The translations under genes were made by a program, and so were the position numbers. Below are positions 55,158 to 63,486 of a DNA stretch of 64,000 nt, one piece after another (the first letter of the stretch is position 1; the number at the start of each line of letters is the position of its first letter). This stretch comes from Shewanella gelidimarina. Its GTDB lineage: Bacteria > Pseudomonadota > Gammaproteobacteria > Enterobacterales > Shewanellaceae. The stretch covers positions 1-64,000 of the forward strand of contig NZ_JAKIKW010000021.1 in the NCBI RefSeq assembly GCF_023283945.1, in the 5' to 3' direction. Below the pieces are notes generated by a model. The model saw nothing but the letters and a program-made list of their open reading frames with translations. It was not told the origin of the DNA and ran no database searches.

Positions 55158-55463
55158 ATGGACGAATTATTCATTACAGTTGGCTTATTCATACTGATTG
55201 TTAGCATCCACACACAGAGGTCAACCGACAAACGGTTGAGAGTCATCGAACACAAAATTGACTCCTTGTTAAAAAACAACGGTATTTTTTTTCATAACAA
55301 CATCAATGTATCTAAAGAAGTATTAACTGCCATTACTCTAGGTAAAAAACTAACCGCTATCAGGCTTTATCGCAAAGATACCGGTGCAAGCTTGAAAGAA
55401 GCGCACGGCATAATCAACAGACTCGTCGAAAAAACAGCGTCACCATTGAGACAAAGCGACTAA
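55158..55463 (+). CDS. membrane-anchored protein with L7/L12 C-terminal-like domain
   Basis: 101 aa. N-terminal TM helix (about 4-18), a short linker with a helical region (RVIEHKIDSLLKNNG), then GKKLTAIRLYRKDTGASLKEAHGIINRL (summarised) which matches the fold pattern of the ribosomal L7/L12 C-terminal domain (helix-K-x-A-I-x-L-Y-R-x-x-T-x-x-x-L-K-E-A). The domain is common in small bacterial proteins of unknown role. Ribosome site GGAG. No operon partner. Confidence 0.75.
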   Translation: MDELFITVGLFILIVSIHTQRSTDKRLRVIEHKIDSLLKNNGIFFHNNINVSKEVLTAITLGKKLTAIRLYRKDTGASLKEAHGIINRLVEKTASPLRQSD

Positions 55464-55556
55464 TGCAGTATCGGCACTGCCACACTCTTTCAACATCAGG
55501 CGATAGCTATTCAGCTAATCGGCAAACGTGTAAATAATAACCAGGCATGACTCAAA

Positions 55557-56096
55557 ATGAATATGAATAAACAAAATGCATCACTTTCCCACCATTCAGG
55601 CTTCACCCTCATAGAGTTGGTTGTCGTGATTATTATTTTAGGCATTTTGTCTGTTACGGCATTACCTAAATTTATTAATATGAAATCAGACGCAAACATT
55701 GCAGTGATAAAAGGCGCCAAAGGCTCGATAAAAACAGCTGTTTCACTCTTTAAAGCTAAAACCATGACTTCAGGTAATAGCTTGACTGATGTGGTCGAGT
55801 TTTCTGGTGTTAAAGGCAGTCATTACCAACCTTGGGCAGCGACAGCTACTGCAAATGGCTTTTCTGCAGATTACTCCTCTCCTCCTGAAATATTTGAGGC
55901 GGCAGGGCTAGATGTTAACGACTGGTCTTACAAAATTTATGTACCCACTAGCTATGCTGTGGTTGCTGCGCCCAAAAGCGTACTCGATAAAAGCCAGCCT
56001 AGCGCTACAGAGGTAAAAGCAACTAACTGCTATTTTGAATATCACTGGCAATCAGCTGGCGAGCCGACAATCACCACGGTGATGACCGACTGTTAG
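55557..56096 (+). CDS. type IV/MSHA-like prepilin
   Basis: 179 aa. Short positively charged leader with the prepilin peptidase site G|FTLIELVVVI (Gly15-Phe16), then the hydrophobic N-terminal helix, a beta-rich head and two C-terminal Cys (TNCYFEYHW, MTDC) able to form a D-loop disulphide. No pilus assembly genes are nearby, so it is an orphan pilin; MSHA or type II secretion pseudopilin use is possible. Confidence 0.88.
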   Translation: MNMNKQNASLSHHSGFTLIELVVVIIILGILSVTALPKFINMKSDANIAVIKGAKGSIKTAVSLFKAKTMTSGNSLTDVVEFSGVKGSHYQPWAATATANGFSADYSSPPEIFEAAGLDVNDWSYKIYVPTSYAVVAAPKSVLDKSQPSATEVKATNCYFEYHWQSAGEPTITTVMTDC

Positions 56097-56169
56097 AAGG
56101 CTTAAATGCTGACAACAACTGATCATATCAGTCTTTAACTAGGCTAACTCTGCATAAAGGATATGTAGT

Positions 56170-56802
56170 TTGAACAATTATTTTGAGAGCCCTTTTGTTG
56201 GAAAGTCACTGCGAGAGCAAGTGACGAATCCTAATATTATTGTGGGTAAGAACAGCTATTACTCTGGTTATTACCACAATCATAGTTTCGATGATTGCGC
56301 TCGTTACCTACTTGCCGATAGAACCGATATTGATAAGCTCATTATTGGTAGCTACTGCTCCATTGGCTCTGGTGCTGTATTTATGATGGCGGGTAACCAA
56401 GGACACCAAAATAATTGGGTGAGCACTTTTCCGTTTTTCTACCAAGAAAACGAACACTTTACTGACGCTAAAGACGGTTTTAAGCGAGCTGGAGATACCG
56501 TTATAGGCAATGATGTATGGATTGGCACTGAAGCTATGATTATGAGTGGCGTTAAGGTTGGTGATGGCGCCATTATCGCCAGCCGTGCTGTGGTCACTAA
56601 AGATGTGGCACCCTACTCTATTGTCGGTTCAAATCCTGCAAAACATATTCGTTTTCGCTTTACTGAAACAGAAATAGCTCAGTTACTCAAGATGCAATGG
56701 TGGCTATGGAGTGATGAACAGCTCAAAGGTGCAATGGCATTAATGTGTTCATCTGATATCAATGGCCTATACCACTATTGGCTGCACTTGAATCAAGAAT
56801 AA
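56170..56802 (+). CDS. CatB-type xenobiotic O-acetyltransferase
   Basis: 210 aa left-handed beta-helix acetyltransferase with the family opening [21 protein letters not shown] (summarised), [22 protein letters not shown] with the catalytic His near residue 79, and [35 protein letters not shown]. Acetylates chloramphenicol or another xenobiotic hydroxyl in CatB proteins; the natural substrate here is unknown. Start is a TTG at 56170 with AAAGGA upstream; the annotation would otherwise start far inside the conserved N-terminus. Confidence 0.88.
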   Translation: MNNYFESPFVGKSLREQVTNPNIIVGKNSYYSGYYHNHSFDDCARYLLADRTDIDKLIIGSYCSIGSGAVFMMAGNQGHQNNWVSTFPFFYQENEHFTDAKDGFKRAGDTVIGNDVWIGTEAMIMSGVKVGDGAIIASRAVVTKDVAPYSIVGSNPAKHIRFRFTETEIAQLLKMQWWLWSDEQLKGAMALMCSSDINGLYHYWLHLNQE

Positions 56803-57189
56803 GTATTACTATATTAATTCGTTAGGGGGTTAAGTCGGCTTACTCATAAACAGCCGATCCTCTTTTTCCTCTCGCTTTACCTCACAAATTTAATTCTACT
56901 GGCTTCTCTTCCATATAATGAATCAACCAGCCTAAATCTTATCTTCGTGATTCGTATAATTCACTGTCCTTGCGGTTAAAGTCACCACATTTTGGTGCTA
57001 TGTTTGACTATATATAGCGAGTGTTAAACAATCAGTCACTGTAACAAACCAGTAACAACCTGATTAGGCAGGTTTTTACTTAAGCGGCATAAAAAGTGCT
57101 TACTTTGTTGCTCATTAGTTTTCACTTAATCGCTTTAGCAAAACTAACTTACATTGCTAAACATTCAGATAAAGTCAAAGGAGCGACAG
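56803..57189. other. intergenic DNA, terminator near its right part
   Basis: 387 nt without a gene. Contains the hairpin AACCTG / CAGGTT with a following T run (57057-57078), a plausible plus-strand terminator of the CatB gene 250 nt away or of an unrecognised small transcript. Otherwise A/T-rich. Confidence 0.45.
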
Positions 57190-57831
57190 ATGTCAGTCAC
57201 GCTAGAAGATAGACCCATTGAGCAAGTTCGTGAGCAGGTTATCGATAAACTGATTGTTAACTATAGCCATGGGATAATATCAGCGGAGGCATTTGAGCGT
57301 CGCCTCGATGACGCCATGGCCAGTGAATCACATCAAGAGTTACTCGACCTCGTGGCCGATCTGTCGATATCCACTGATGATGAATATAGCAGTAAAAAAG
57401 ATCAGCAATTTACGCCCAATTACGCCAGTAAGCAGGCTGAGGACACTCTCATCATCAGCTGCATTTTAGGTAACAATGAGCGTAGTGGTCAGTGGGTTGT
57501 GCCTAGCGAGATCAAGCTCAACAATGTGTTAGGTGAAACCACGCTCGATTTTACTGATGCTATTTTTCAGCATCAAGATATTACCATCAAGCTCAACTGC
57601 ATTCTTGGCAGCTGTAAAATTTTTATCCCCGAAAACATCAATGTGATATGTAAAACTTACTGCGCTGGAAGCAGCATTGAAAACTGCGCCCCTTCGATGG
57701 CAAATCGCCAAGCACCAGTTATCACCATTGAGGGTAAAGTGGTACTCGGTAGCCTTTCGATATCGGTAAAGCGCACTGTTAAAGAAAAGTTTATCGCCTT
57801 CGCCAATCAGCTAAAAAACGCCTTTAACTAA
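57190..57831 (+). CDS. DUF1707 / LiaF-like domain protein
   Basis: 213 aa from the ATG at 57190, preceded by AAGGAG; a longer open frame upstream lacks a site. N-terminal DUF1707-type helical motif (VIDKLIVNYSHGIISAEAFERRLDDAM), then a beta-rich C-terminal domain with repeated short strands (LIISCILGNNERSGQW, LNCILGSCKIFIPENI, KVVLGSLSISVKRTV) as in the LiaF C-terminal domain family. No TM segment is visible, so a cytosolic or peripheral role is likely; regulation of envelope stress in related proteins is only an analogy. Confidence 0.8.
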   Translation: MSVTLEDRPIEQVREQVIDKLIVNYSHGIISAEAFERRLDDAMASESHQELLDLVADLSISTDDEYSSKKDQQFTPNYASKQAEDTLIISCILGNNERSGQWVVPSEIKLNNVLGETTLDFTDAIFQHQDITIKLNCILGSCKIFIPENINVICKTYCAGSSIENCAPSMANRQAPVITIEGKVVLGSLSISVKRTVKEKFIAFANQLKNAFN

Positions 57832-58080
57832 TCGATATTAACAAGGCAATGCAGCCCTATGGTGGCTGCCATTGCTGCGGTGTTAATTAAAAATGAAGCC
57901 TAGTCAGCTTAGTGCTTTACACGTTAACTCGGCTCTCAGCGCTTAAAACAAGTAGAATCTGCGATTTTTTGTTAACTAGATCGCTAAAATACCTAAATAT
58001 ACCCCTTTGTTAAAATCCATAATGCTGTAGTGTTGGTAGTACAAACATAATAAATTTCAGTTCACCATTCAGGGGTACCT

Positions 58081-58326
58081 ATGCTAAATGAGAATCATGC
58101 ACTTATTTTTGACTTCCCAGAATTTAAACAAGATATTGTTTATTTGAATCATAAAGACGAAGCATTCCAAGAGCTGTCCAAACAGTATCATTTATTAGAT
58201 TATGAAATTCGTCAGCTAGAAATTGACGGTAGTCCCACCGACGACGAACACATGCATCAACTAAAAGTACAGCGCGCTAATCTAAAAGACGTCTTATTCC
58301 AAAAATTAAAAGAGCACCACGCCTAA
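58081..58326 (+). CDS. DUF465/YdcH-type small helical protein
   Basis: 81 aa, predicted helix-loop-helix with the YdcH-like pattern FDFPEFKQDIVYLNHKDEAFQELSKQYHLLDYEIRQLE and LKVQRANLKDVLFQKLKEHH (summarised). Family of unknown function, cytosolic. Single gene. Confidence 0.78.
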   Translation: MLNENHALIFDFPEFKQDIVYLNHKDEAFQELSKQYHLLDYEIRQLEIDGSPTDDEHMHQLKVQRANLKDVLFQKLKEHHA

Positions 58327-58704
58327 CAATCATGTGCTAAAAACTGGCCAGTCATGAGTATACTCAGTCTGGCCAACAGCTTGCAAAAGAGTTCAACAGG
58401 AGAACATCGCTCCTCCCCTTTTAGCTAACTCTTTTATAAAAAAGCAGAATATCTCGAACAAGATGGCTATTCCTGCACTTCATTAAGAATCATCTCACCG
58501 TTCAAATGGAAAACTATGCTTCCGTTAGCTTCACAGTGAAGCGAAATAATCTTACTCAGTACTGAGTATTCACCACACTTCCCATGATATGGCAGCCCTA
58601 CTAACGTTTGGGTTTATTTTAATTATGTGAACTATGCACCTATGTTTCAGCGCACACTTGTACGCATAATGGCTCATTAGCAATATTGACTATTGGAGTT
58701 TGCG
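58327..58704. other. intergenic DNA with two palindromes
   Basis: A cruciform-type hairpin TGGCCAG / CTGGCCA (58345-58351, 58369-58375) with an inner palindrome TGAGTATACTCA follows the YdcH-type gene. A perfect 16-bp palindrome, TACTCAGTACTGAGTA, lies at 58553-58568 before the TM2 gene. No ORF. Confidence 0.5.
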
Positions 58705-59049
58705 ATGCAAGAAATAGATTGCCCACAGTGCAGCCTAAAAATCGACATTAATCTGGTGACCTGCCCCCAATGTCATGCCGCTCAAGGGTTAGAGGCACTC
58801 TCTGGTGTTGATCCCGATATTCGTATTAAAAATCAAAAGCTCGCAGTCTGGTTTAGCGTGTTATTTGGCGGATTAGGCTTACATAAGTTCTATTTAGGTC
58901 AACACTTAAAAGGCAGTTTGTACTTAGTCTTTAGCTGGACCTTAGTGCCAATGGTTGTTGGTTGGGTCGATGCGGTGCGTACCTTAAAAATGAGTCCTTT
59001 TAATTTTCAGCAACGTTATTGTCGAAAAGTGAATCACTACTACGTTTAA
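58705..59049 (+). CDS. TM2-domain protein with N-terminal zinc ribbon
   Basis: 114 aa from the ATG at 58705 (GGAG upstream). Zinc ribbon CPQCSLKIDINLVTCPQC (residues 5-22) and then a TM2 domain: one TM hairpin around KLAVWFSVLFGGLGLHKFYLGQHLKGSLYLVFSWT (summarised) with the conserved GLHKFYLG. TM2 proteins are small membrane proteins of unknown role. Confidence 0.85.
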   Translation: MQEIDCPQCSLKIDINLVTCPQCHAAQGLEALSGVDPDIRIKNQKLAVWFSVLFGGLGLHKFYLGQHLKGSLYLVFSWTLVPMVVGWVDAVRTLKMSPFNFQQRYCRKVNHYYV

Positions 59050-59290
59050 GGTTAGGCGGCTGTTTGAAGAGGGTGCTTGGTATAGAACGTTATACACTTT
59101 ATTTTGCTCAGGCACCGTTTGATGCATTAGGGTCTGCACGCTTACAATGGCTCGCTGCAAACTCATCTATAGCGCTATCGGCAATGTCGAATGGTGTCGA
59201 ACAGAATTAGCTATCTTTATGATGGCCTCTGCCGCATCTGTATCGGCTTATAAAAGCGGAGCAACTTGGTGCTCAAGCAAACCAAGATGA
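59050..59290. repeat. degenerate copy of part of the 32.4-34.2 kb repeat
   Basis: Carries GATGGCCTCTGCCGCATCTG (59221-59240), then TATCGGCTTATAAAAGCGG. Compare GAAGGCCTCAGCCGTATCTA, CACTGGTTTATAAAAGCG of the array (32628-32665). The order of pieces (GATGCA, GGCTCGCTG, then this) also agrees. Decayed, so homology is judged by eye. Confidence 0.4.
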
Positions 59291-59368
59291 CGTTAATAAA
59301 AAGCGGATAAAGGCATACCGCTAGAGTCAATGGGAGCCTCCACGTTAGCTTGGAGGGTCGATATTATT

Positions 59369-59757
59369 GGTAATACTGCTATTGAGCCTAAACCAACCCG
59401 CGATAGAAAAACGATAGGTTTTGCCGCTAACACTTCATGAGGAAACTCTTCATTTAAAAAGACCACTACGCTGCCAAAGTCTGGCGTAACGCTAATGGTA
59501 TGGTCATCAATAACTGCGGAAGTTGATTGTTGATTGTTGTATATCACCAACTCCCCGCCATGCTCTTTAGACCGATATTGGTAGAGATAAACCACCACAG
59601 AAAGAATTCGGTTACTTTCACCGATAACAGCATCTTTGTGCTTTTTATAAAAGTCACCTCTGCATAATATGCAAAATGGCTTTCGAACGAAACCGTCCTA
59701 AAAAGAGTCTTCTATTCAAAAAATCTTGCAGTGCCTGCGTCCAAGCGAGCCAAGCTT
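59369..59757 (-). pseudogene. decayed duplicate of the 2OG-Fe(II) oxygenase gene
   Basis: A direct-repeat copy of 60534-60929, with near-identical stretches such as GAGCCTAAACCAACCCGC. Compared base by base, the copy has single-base deletions near 59428 (ACGAT-AGG against ACGATCACG), 59657 (CACC-TCTG against CACCTTCTG) and 59694 (GAAAC-CGTCC against GAAAACAGTCC), each breaking the frame; the 5' third of the gene is absent. One 101-aa frame remains open through its C-terminal part (59293-59598) but it cannot form the full fold. Confidence 0.75.
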
Positions 59758-59930
59758 TAGCTGCCAGATCCATACCGACTCCAGTCAACTCCGGTCAACT
59801 ACAGGAGTAAAGTCTAGCGCTGCTTCAATCAATAAAATACAGCATATGACACGCTTAGCTGTTACCAACACAAATAAGGTGTTTGCACTATAATTAGTAG
59901 CACATCACATCAGTGGAAAGAGGTAGCACT

Positions 59931-60410
59931 ATGACAATTTCAAACCGATTGAATCAGTATCTGCATGATAATAAGGTGAAATATGATCTGCTGGTCCATC
60001 CCCACAGATTAGATTCGCTTAGTTCAGCCATTGCAGCCCATGTATCACCAACACAACTCGCCAAAGCGGTGATATTAGAAGATCATGAAGGCCGTAAGAT
60101 TATGGCTGTGTTACCTGCCGACCATAAAATTAGTTTACGGTCCCTCGGTGACAAACTAAATCGCGACCTGCACCTGCTCAAGGAACAAGCCGTGCACTCT
60201 ATGTTTGATGACTGCGAGAATGGTGCGATCCCCTCCCTAGGTGGTGCTTATAACTTGGATGCTGTTTATGACGACTTGCTGGTCGAAGCCAAAGATATTT
60301 ACCTCGAAGCGGGTGATCATAGTAGCCTAGTACATATAAGCCGAGATGATTTTTTCAGGCTAATTAAAGACGCGAAACACTTACGATTTAGCCATCAAAA
60401 TGTCCATTAA
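59931..60410 (+). CDS. YbaK/EbsC-type aminoacyl-tRNA deacylase
   Basis: 159 aa from the ATG at 59931 (AGAGGT upstream). Family removes mischarged amino acids from tRNA (Cys-tRNA-Pro, Ala-tRNA-Pro and similar). Characteristic pieces: LSSAIAAHVSPTQLAKAVILEDHEGRKIMAVLPADHKISL (summarised; conserved Lys/His), IPSLGGAYNLDAVYDD and the C-terminal HISRDDFFRLIKDAKH. It sits between the two copies of the oxygenase gene. Which deacylase subgroup it belongs to cannot be told. Confidence 0.85.
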   Translation: MTISNRLNQYLHDNKVKYDLLVHPHRLDSLSSAIAAHVSPTQLAKAVILEDHEGRKIMAVLPADHKISLRSLGDKLNRDLHLLKEQAVHSMFDDCENGAIPSLGGAYNLDAVYDDLLVEAKDIYLEAGDHSSLVHISRDDFFRLIKDAKHLRFSHQNVH

Positions 60411-60510
60411 AATACAATGGAAAGACAGTGATAAAAAAGACCCGTTATCACTTAGAGATGTTATTACTAGCGCCTCGCTAACAGTCTGTTTCAGCCAGTG
60501 CCCATTAAGG

Positions 60511-61188
60511 TTAGCTCGGCGGATCAATACTGTTAGCGATACTGCAGTTGAGCCTAAACCAACCCGCAATAGAAAAACGATCACGTTTTGCAGCTAACAC
60601 TTCATGAGGAAACTCTTCACTTAAAAAGACCACTACGGTGCCAAAGCCTGGCGTAACGCTAATCGTATGCTCATCAATAACTGCGGAAGTTGATTGTTGA
60701 TTGTTGTATATCACCAACCCACCACCATCGTCTTTAGACCAATATTGGTTGAGATAAACCACCACAGAAAGAATTCGATTACCTTCACCGATAAAAGCGT
60801 CTTTGTGCTTTTTATAAAAGTCACCTTCTGCATAATGTGCAAAGTGGCTTTCGAATGAAAACAGTCCTAAAAAGAGTCTTCTATTCAAAAATGCTTGCAG
60901 TGCCTGCGTCCAAGAAAGCCAAGCTTTACCCGCTTCAGTGTCGCCATTAATCCAGCTAATCACGTCTGTACGCACAGAGTCGTTGATCTTAAGATCAACC
61001 GAGCGACCAATGCCAGCACGCTTAAAATTGGCCTTGGGCATATTGGCAATGTGAGATGTTAATAAATGGGCTAAATCCTGTGGCAGTGCTGCAGAATTAA
61101 TACTGTAGCCTTTGCTTGCGATGTCATTTGCAATTGAGGAAAAAAGCGAGGAATCGTCACCTGTTTGAGAGGTGCGAGATAAGATCAA
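60511..61188 (-). CDS. 2OG-Fe(II) oxygenase of the prolyl 4-hydroxylase type
   Basis: 225 aa. Double-stranded beta-helix dioxygenase using 2-oxoglutarate: HxD pair H128/D130 in KKHKDAF, distal H195 in EEFPHEV and Arg (R204 in RDRFSIAGW) for 2OG binding. Most similar in layout to bacterial P4H-like SM-20 family proteins; the substrate may be a protein or small metabolite. Divergent from nothing close; a decayed copy lies 0.8 kb to the left. Confidence 0.82.
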   Translation of the reverse strand: MILSRTSQTGDDSSLFSSIANDIASKGYSINSAALPQDLAHLLTSHIANMPKANFKRAGIGRSVDLKINDSVRTDVISWINGDTEAGKAWLSWTQALQAFLNRRLFLGLFSFESHFAHYAEGDFYKKHKDAFIGEGNRILSVVVYLNQYWSKDDGGGLVIYNNQQSTSAVIDEHTISVTPGFGTVVVFLSEEFPHEVLAAKRDRFSIAGWFRLNCSIANSIDPPS

Positions 61189-61317
61189 CTACATCCAGTC
61201 TTAGGGGTTAAAATTAACATTAGTGAGTTACTTTTATAAACAGAGACCACCAGCATACACCTATAGCAATCAATATAGTCATATATATAGGTTCACGACA
61301 AAAGCGGTGATAAGTGA

Positions 61318-61344
61318 CAAAAAAGCCGCTTCGATAAGCAGCTT
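61318..61344 (-). terminator. terminator of the 61370 lipoprotein gene
   Basis: AAGCCGCTT / AAGCAGCTT stem (one mismatch) with a CGAT loop, then TTTTTT on the minus strand. Confidence 0.6.
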
Positions 61345-61369
61345 AAATGTTAAACGTATTGGTGACTAT

Positions 61370-62596
61370 TTATAGTGTGACATTACTATCACTAAATAGC
61401 GCACTCTCAATCCCACTCAGAATGTTAACGCCATCTCGATTATTCACCATATCGGTAATGATAGTTGCACCATTGTCTTGATTTTCGATGCTGTACTCCG
61501 ATGAGTTCCCAGTAAACTTCACCTCATTTTGACCACTATTCCCGGTAATATTATTATCAAGCTGATTAACCACCACATTGCTGTCGAGGCTACCCGTTAG
61601 CGTAATATCCTTAAGGTATTGAGAATGATGAGTGTAGCTAAGTTTAGGGTTGAATTTAAGGCTGAAGTCACCGGTAAATGTCGCATCGATGCGAGCATTA
61701 TAAGTCAAGTACGAATGAAAGAACTTATTATCTAATAGCGCTGCACCTAAGGGATCTTCACTGCTCATTTCTGCACGTGTTTTTGCAATATAGCCTCCCC
61801 ACATACTGTGAGTTGCACTGCCACTCCATGCGCCCCACAAACCATAATATGCATCGATAACTGACGCTAGGTATTCTTGAGTTAAACTATTCTCAGCCGT
61901 GAGTTCAGTGATCCAACTTGCATCACCTCCCCATAACTTATCATTCAGAGCCGTTATTTGAGCGCTCCTAATTTCAGCTTGATAGTCTGGTAAAGCACCT
62001 ATGAACTCGCTGTTTTGGTCCACGCCTATACCATAGTCGTGCACCATATGTAGGATCTCTTCAAAACTAGCATCTCGATGATCATCAAAGTTCTGGCTGA
62101 TATACCACGCCCCACCTTCAACTTGCATTTCGCCTCGATAAAGCGGCTGACCATTCAGGTTTGATGCTGGATTTGTACCATCATCACTGCCATTGAGGAG
62201 TAATAATATAGCCCCATTATCTGCCATCTTATTTGTGATTTGCGACTTATCGCTACCATATTCCGATCCGGGTAAATTAGTTAGGTAATGCTTCAAAATA
62301 GAGCGTGCACGAACGATCTGATTATCGCTAATTTTATCTTGAGCAAGAATATGGATAGGTTTGCCATTAGGTGCTTTTATTTGAGTGTAGCGATTAAATT
62401 TAAGTGCAGCGCTATACGTCGTTGACAGCGATGCAGGTACAGCCTCGATACTGAGTGCTTTTGTTGCTGCTGACAAGCCAGAGCTGGCATTATTGTTGTT
62501 ACTGTCTGAAGATGTGCTTGAAGAGTCTGAATTACAGGCCGCTAAGGCCATTAAGCTTATTGTAACAACTCCAGCTAATACTACTTTTGCCACCAT
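61370..62596 (-). CDS. lipoprotein with M10-like C-terminal repeat region
   Basis: 408 aa. Lipoprotein signal ending LMALAAC (Cys21), a Ser/Asn-rich linker (about 22-42), a globular domain with EEILHMVHD (about 183-190, an E-x-x-x-H-x-x-H arrangement that could be a metal site, but not the classic HExxH), and a C-terminal stretch NRDGVNILSGIESALFSD like the serralysin/RTX-type tail (DGxDxLxxIExLxF). No homologue named. It is divergent from the response-regulator gene at 62800, so it may be one of its targets. Function unknown. Confidence 0.65.
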   Translation of the reverse strand: MVAKVVLAGVVTISLMALAACNSDSSSTSSDSNNNNASSGLSAATKALSIEAVPASLSTTYSAALKFNRYTQIKAPNGKPIHILAQDKISDNQIVRARSILKHYLTNLPGSEYGSDKSQITNKMADNGAILLLLNGSDDGTNPASNLNGQPLYRGEMQVEGGAWYISQNFDDHRDASFEEILHMVHDYGIGVDQNSEFIGALPDYQAEIRSAQITALNDKLWGGDASWITELTAENSLTQEYLASVIDAYYGLWGAWSGSATHSMWGGYIAKTRAEMSSEDPLGAALLDNKFFHSYLTYNARIDATFTGDFSLKFNPKLSYTHHSQYLKDITLTGSLDSNVVVNQLDNNITGNSGQNEVKFTGNSSEYSIENQDNGATIITDMVNNRDGVNILSGIESALFSDSNVTL

Positions 62597-62799
62597 AGTT
62601 CACTCCTAATATTCCAACGATTTGAGCAATTAAATTAACATGATGATCGCGCTCATGGGGTAAGAGAAAGTAAGCAGTGTAGGCGCTATGTAAGCGCATG
62701 TAAGTGGGCTGTTATTAGCGCCAATTGTCTGTAGAATTAGACTAATCAAGTAGGGTTTTCTATTATGTATTGATAGACTTAACATTAAGGTAAATAGTT

Positions 62800-63486
62800 G
62801 TGAGTAAAGCAAATATACTCATTATTGAAGACGATAAAGAGATCTCACGTCTAACCGCTATGTATCTCGAAGCTGAAGATTACAACACGCATATTATTGC
62901 TGATGGCTTGCAAGCGTTAAGCGCTGTAAGGTTAGAGGAGCCCGACTTAATTACTCTTGATTTAATGCTACCAGGATTAGATGGAGTATCAGTTTGCAAG
63001 CAAGTACGCAAATTTTATCATGGCCCTATCTTGGTATTAACCGCCAGTGCCGATGATATCAGCGAGGTGAGCCTACTTAAACTAGGGGCTGACGATTACC
63101 TCACTAAACCAGTACGTCCACATGTGATGCTTGCCAGAATTGAAGCTTTACTGAGGCGCAGCCGACCGGCAAAGCTTGGCCATAATCAATTGCAAGTTGG
63201 ACAACTCAATATTGATACCTGTAAGCAAATTGTTACCTATAACAATCTGACCCCAGCGCTTACGACAGCAGAGTACGAGATGCTACTGCTACTGGCCTCC
63301 CATGCTGGCAACATTGTGTCTAGAGAAGATTGTTGCCGATCGCTAAGGGGGATAGATTATGATTTTAATGATCGTTCAGTTGATATGCGGATCTCAGGGC
63401 TAAGAAAAAAACTGAATGATGACACGCCCCCCTACAAAACCATATTAACGATACGCAACAAAGGGTATATGCTAATTAATGGCTAA
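62800..63486 (+). CDS. OmpR-family response regulator (RstA-like)
   Basis: 228 aa. Receiver domain (IIEDDKEISR; phospho-acceptor Asp in TLDLMLPG; YLTKPV) and winged-helix domain with RSVDMRISGLRKKL and IRNKGYML. The LRGIDYD-DRSVD run matches RstA-type regulators. Starts at GTG 62800 with AAGG upstream. Overlaps the following kinase gene by 8 nt, so one operon; controls a promoter possibly shared with the 61370 lipoprotein gene. Confidence 0.88.
   Translation: MSKANILIIEDDKEISRLTAMYLEAEDYNTHIIADGLQALSAVRLEEPDLITLDLMLPGLDGVSVCKQVRKFYHGPILVLTASADDISEVSLLKLGADDYLTKPVRPHVMLARIEALLRRSRPAKLGHNQLQVGQLNIDTCKQIVTYNNLTPALTTAEYEMLLLLASHAGNIVSREDCCRSLRGIDYDFNDRSVDMRISGLRKKLNDDTPPYKTILTIRNKGYMLING

Noticed and set aside
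59293-59598. a functional small oxygenase gene
   Set aside because: Only the C-terminal half remains in frame; three single-base deletions versus the intact copy mark it as decayed.
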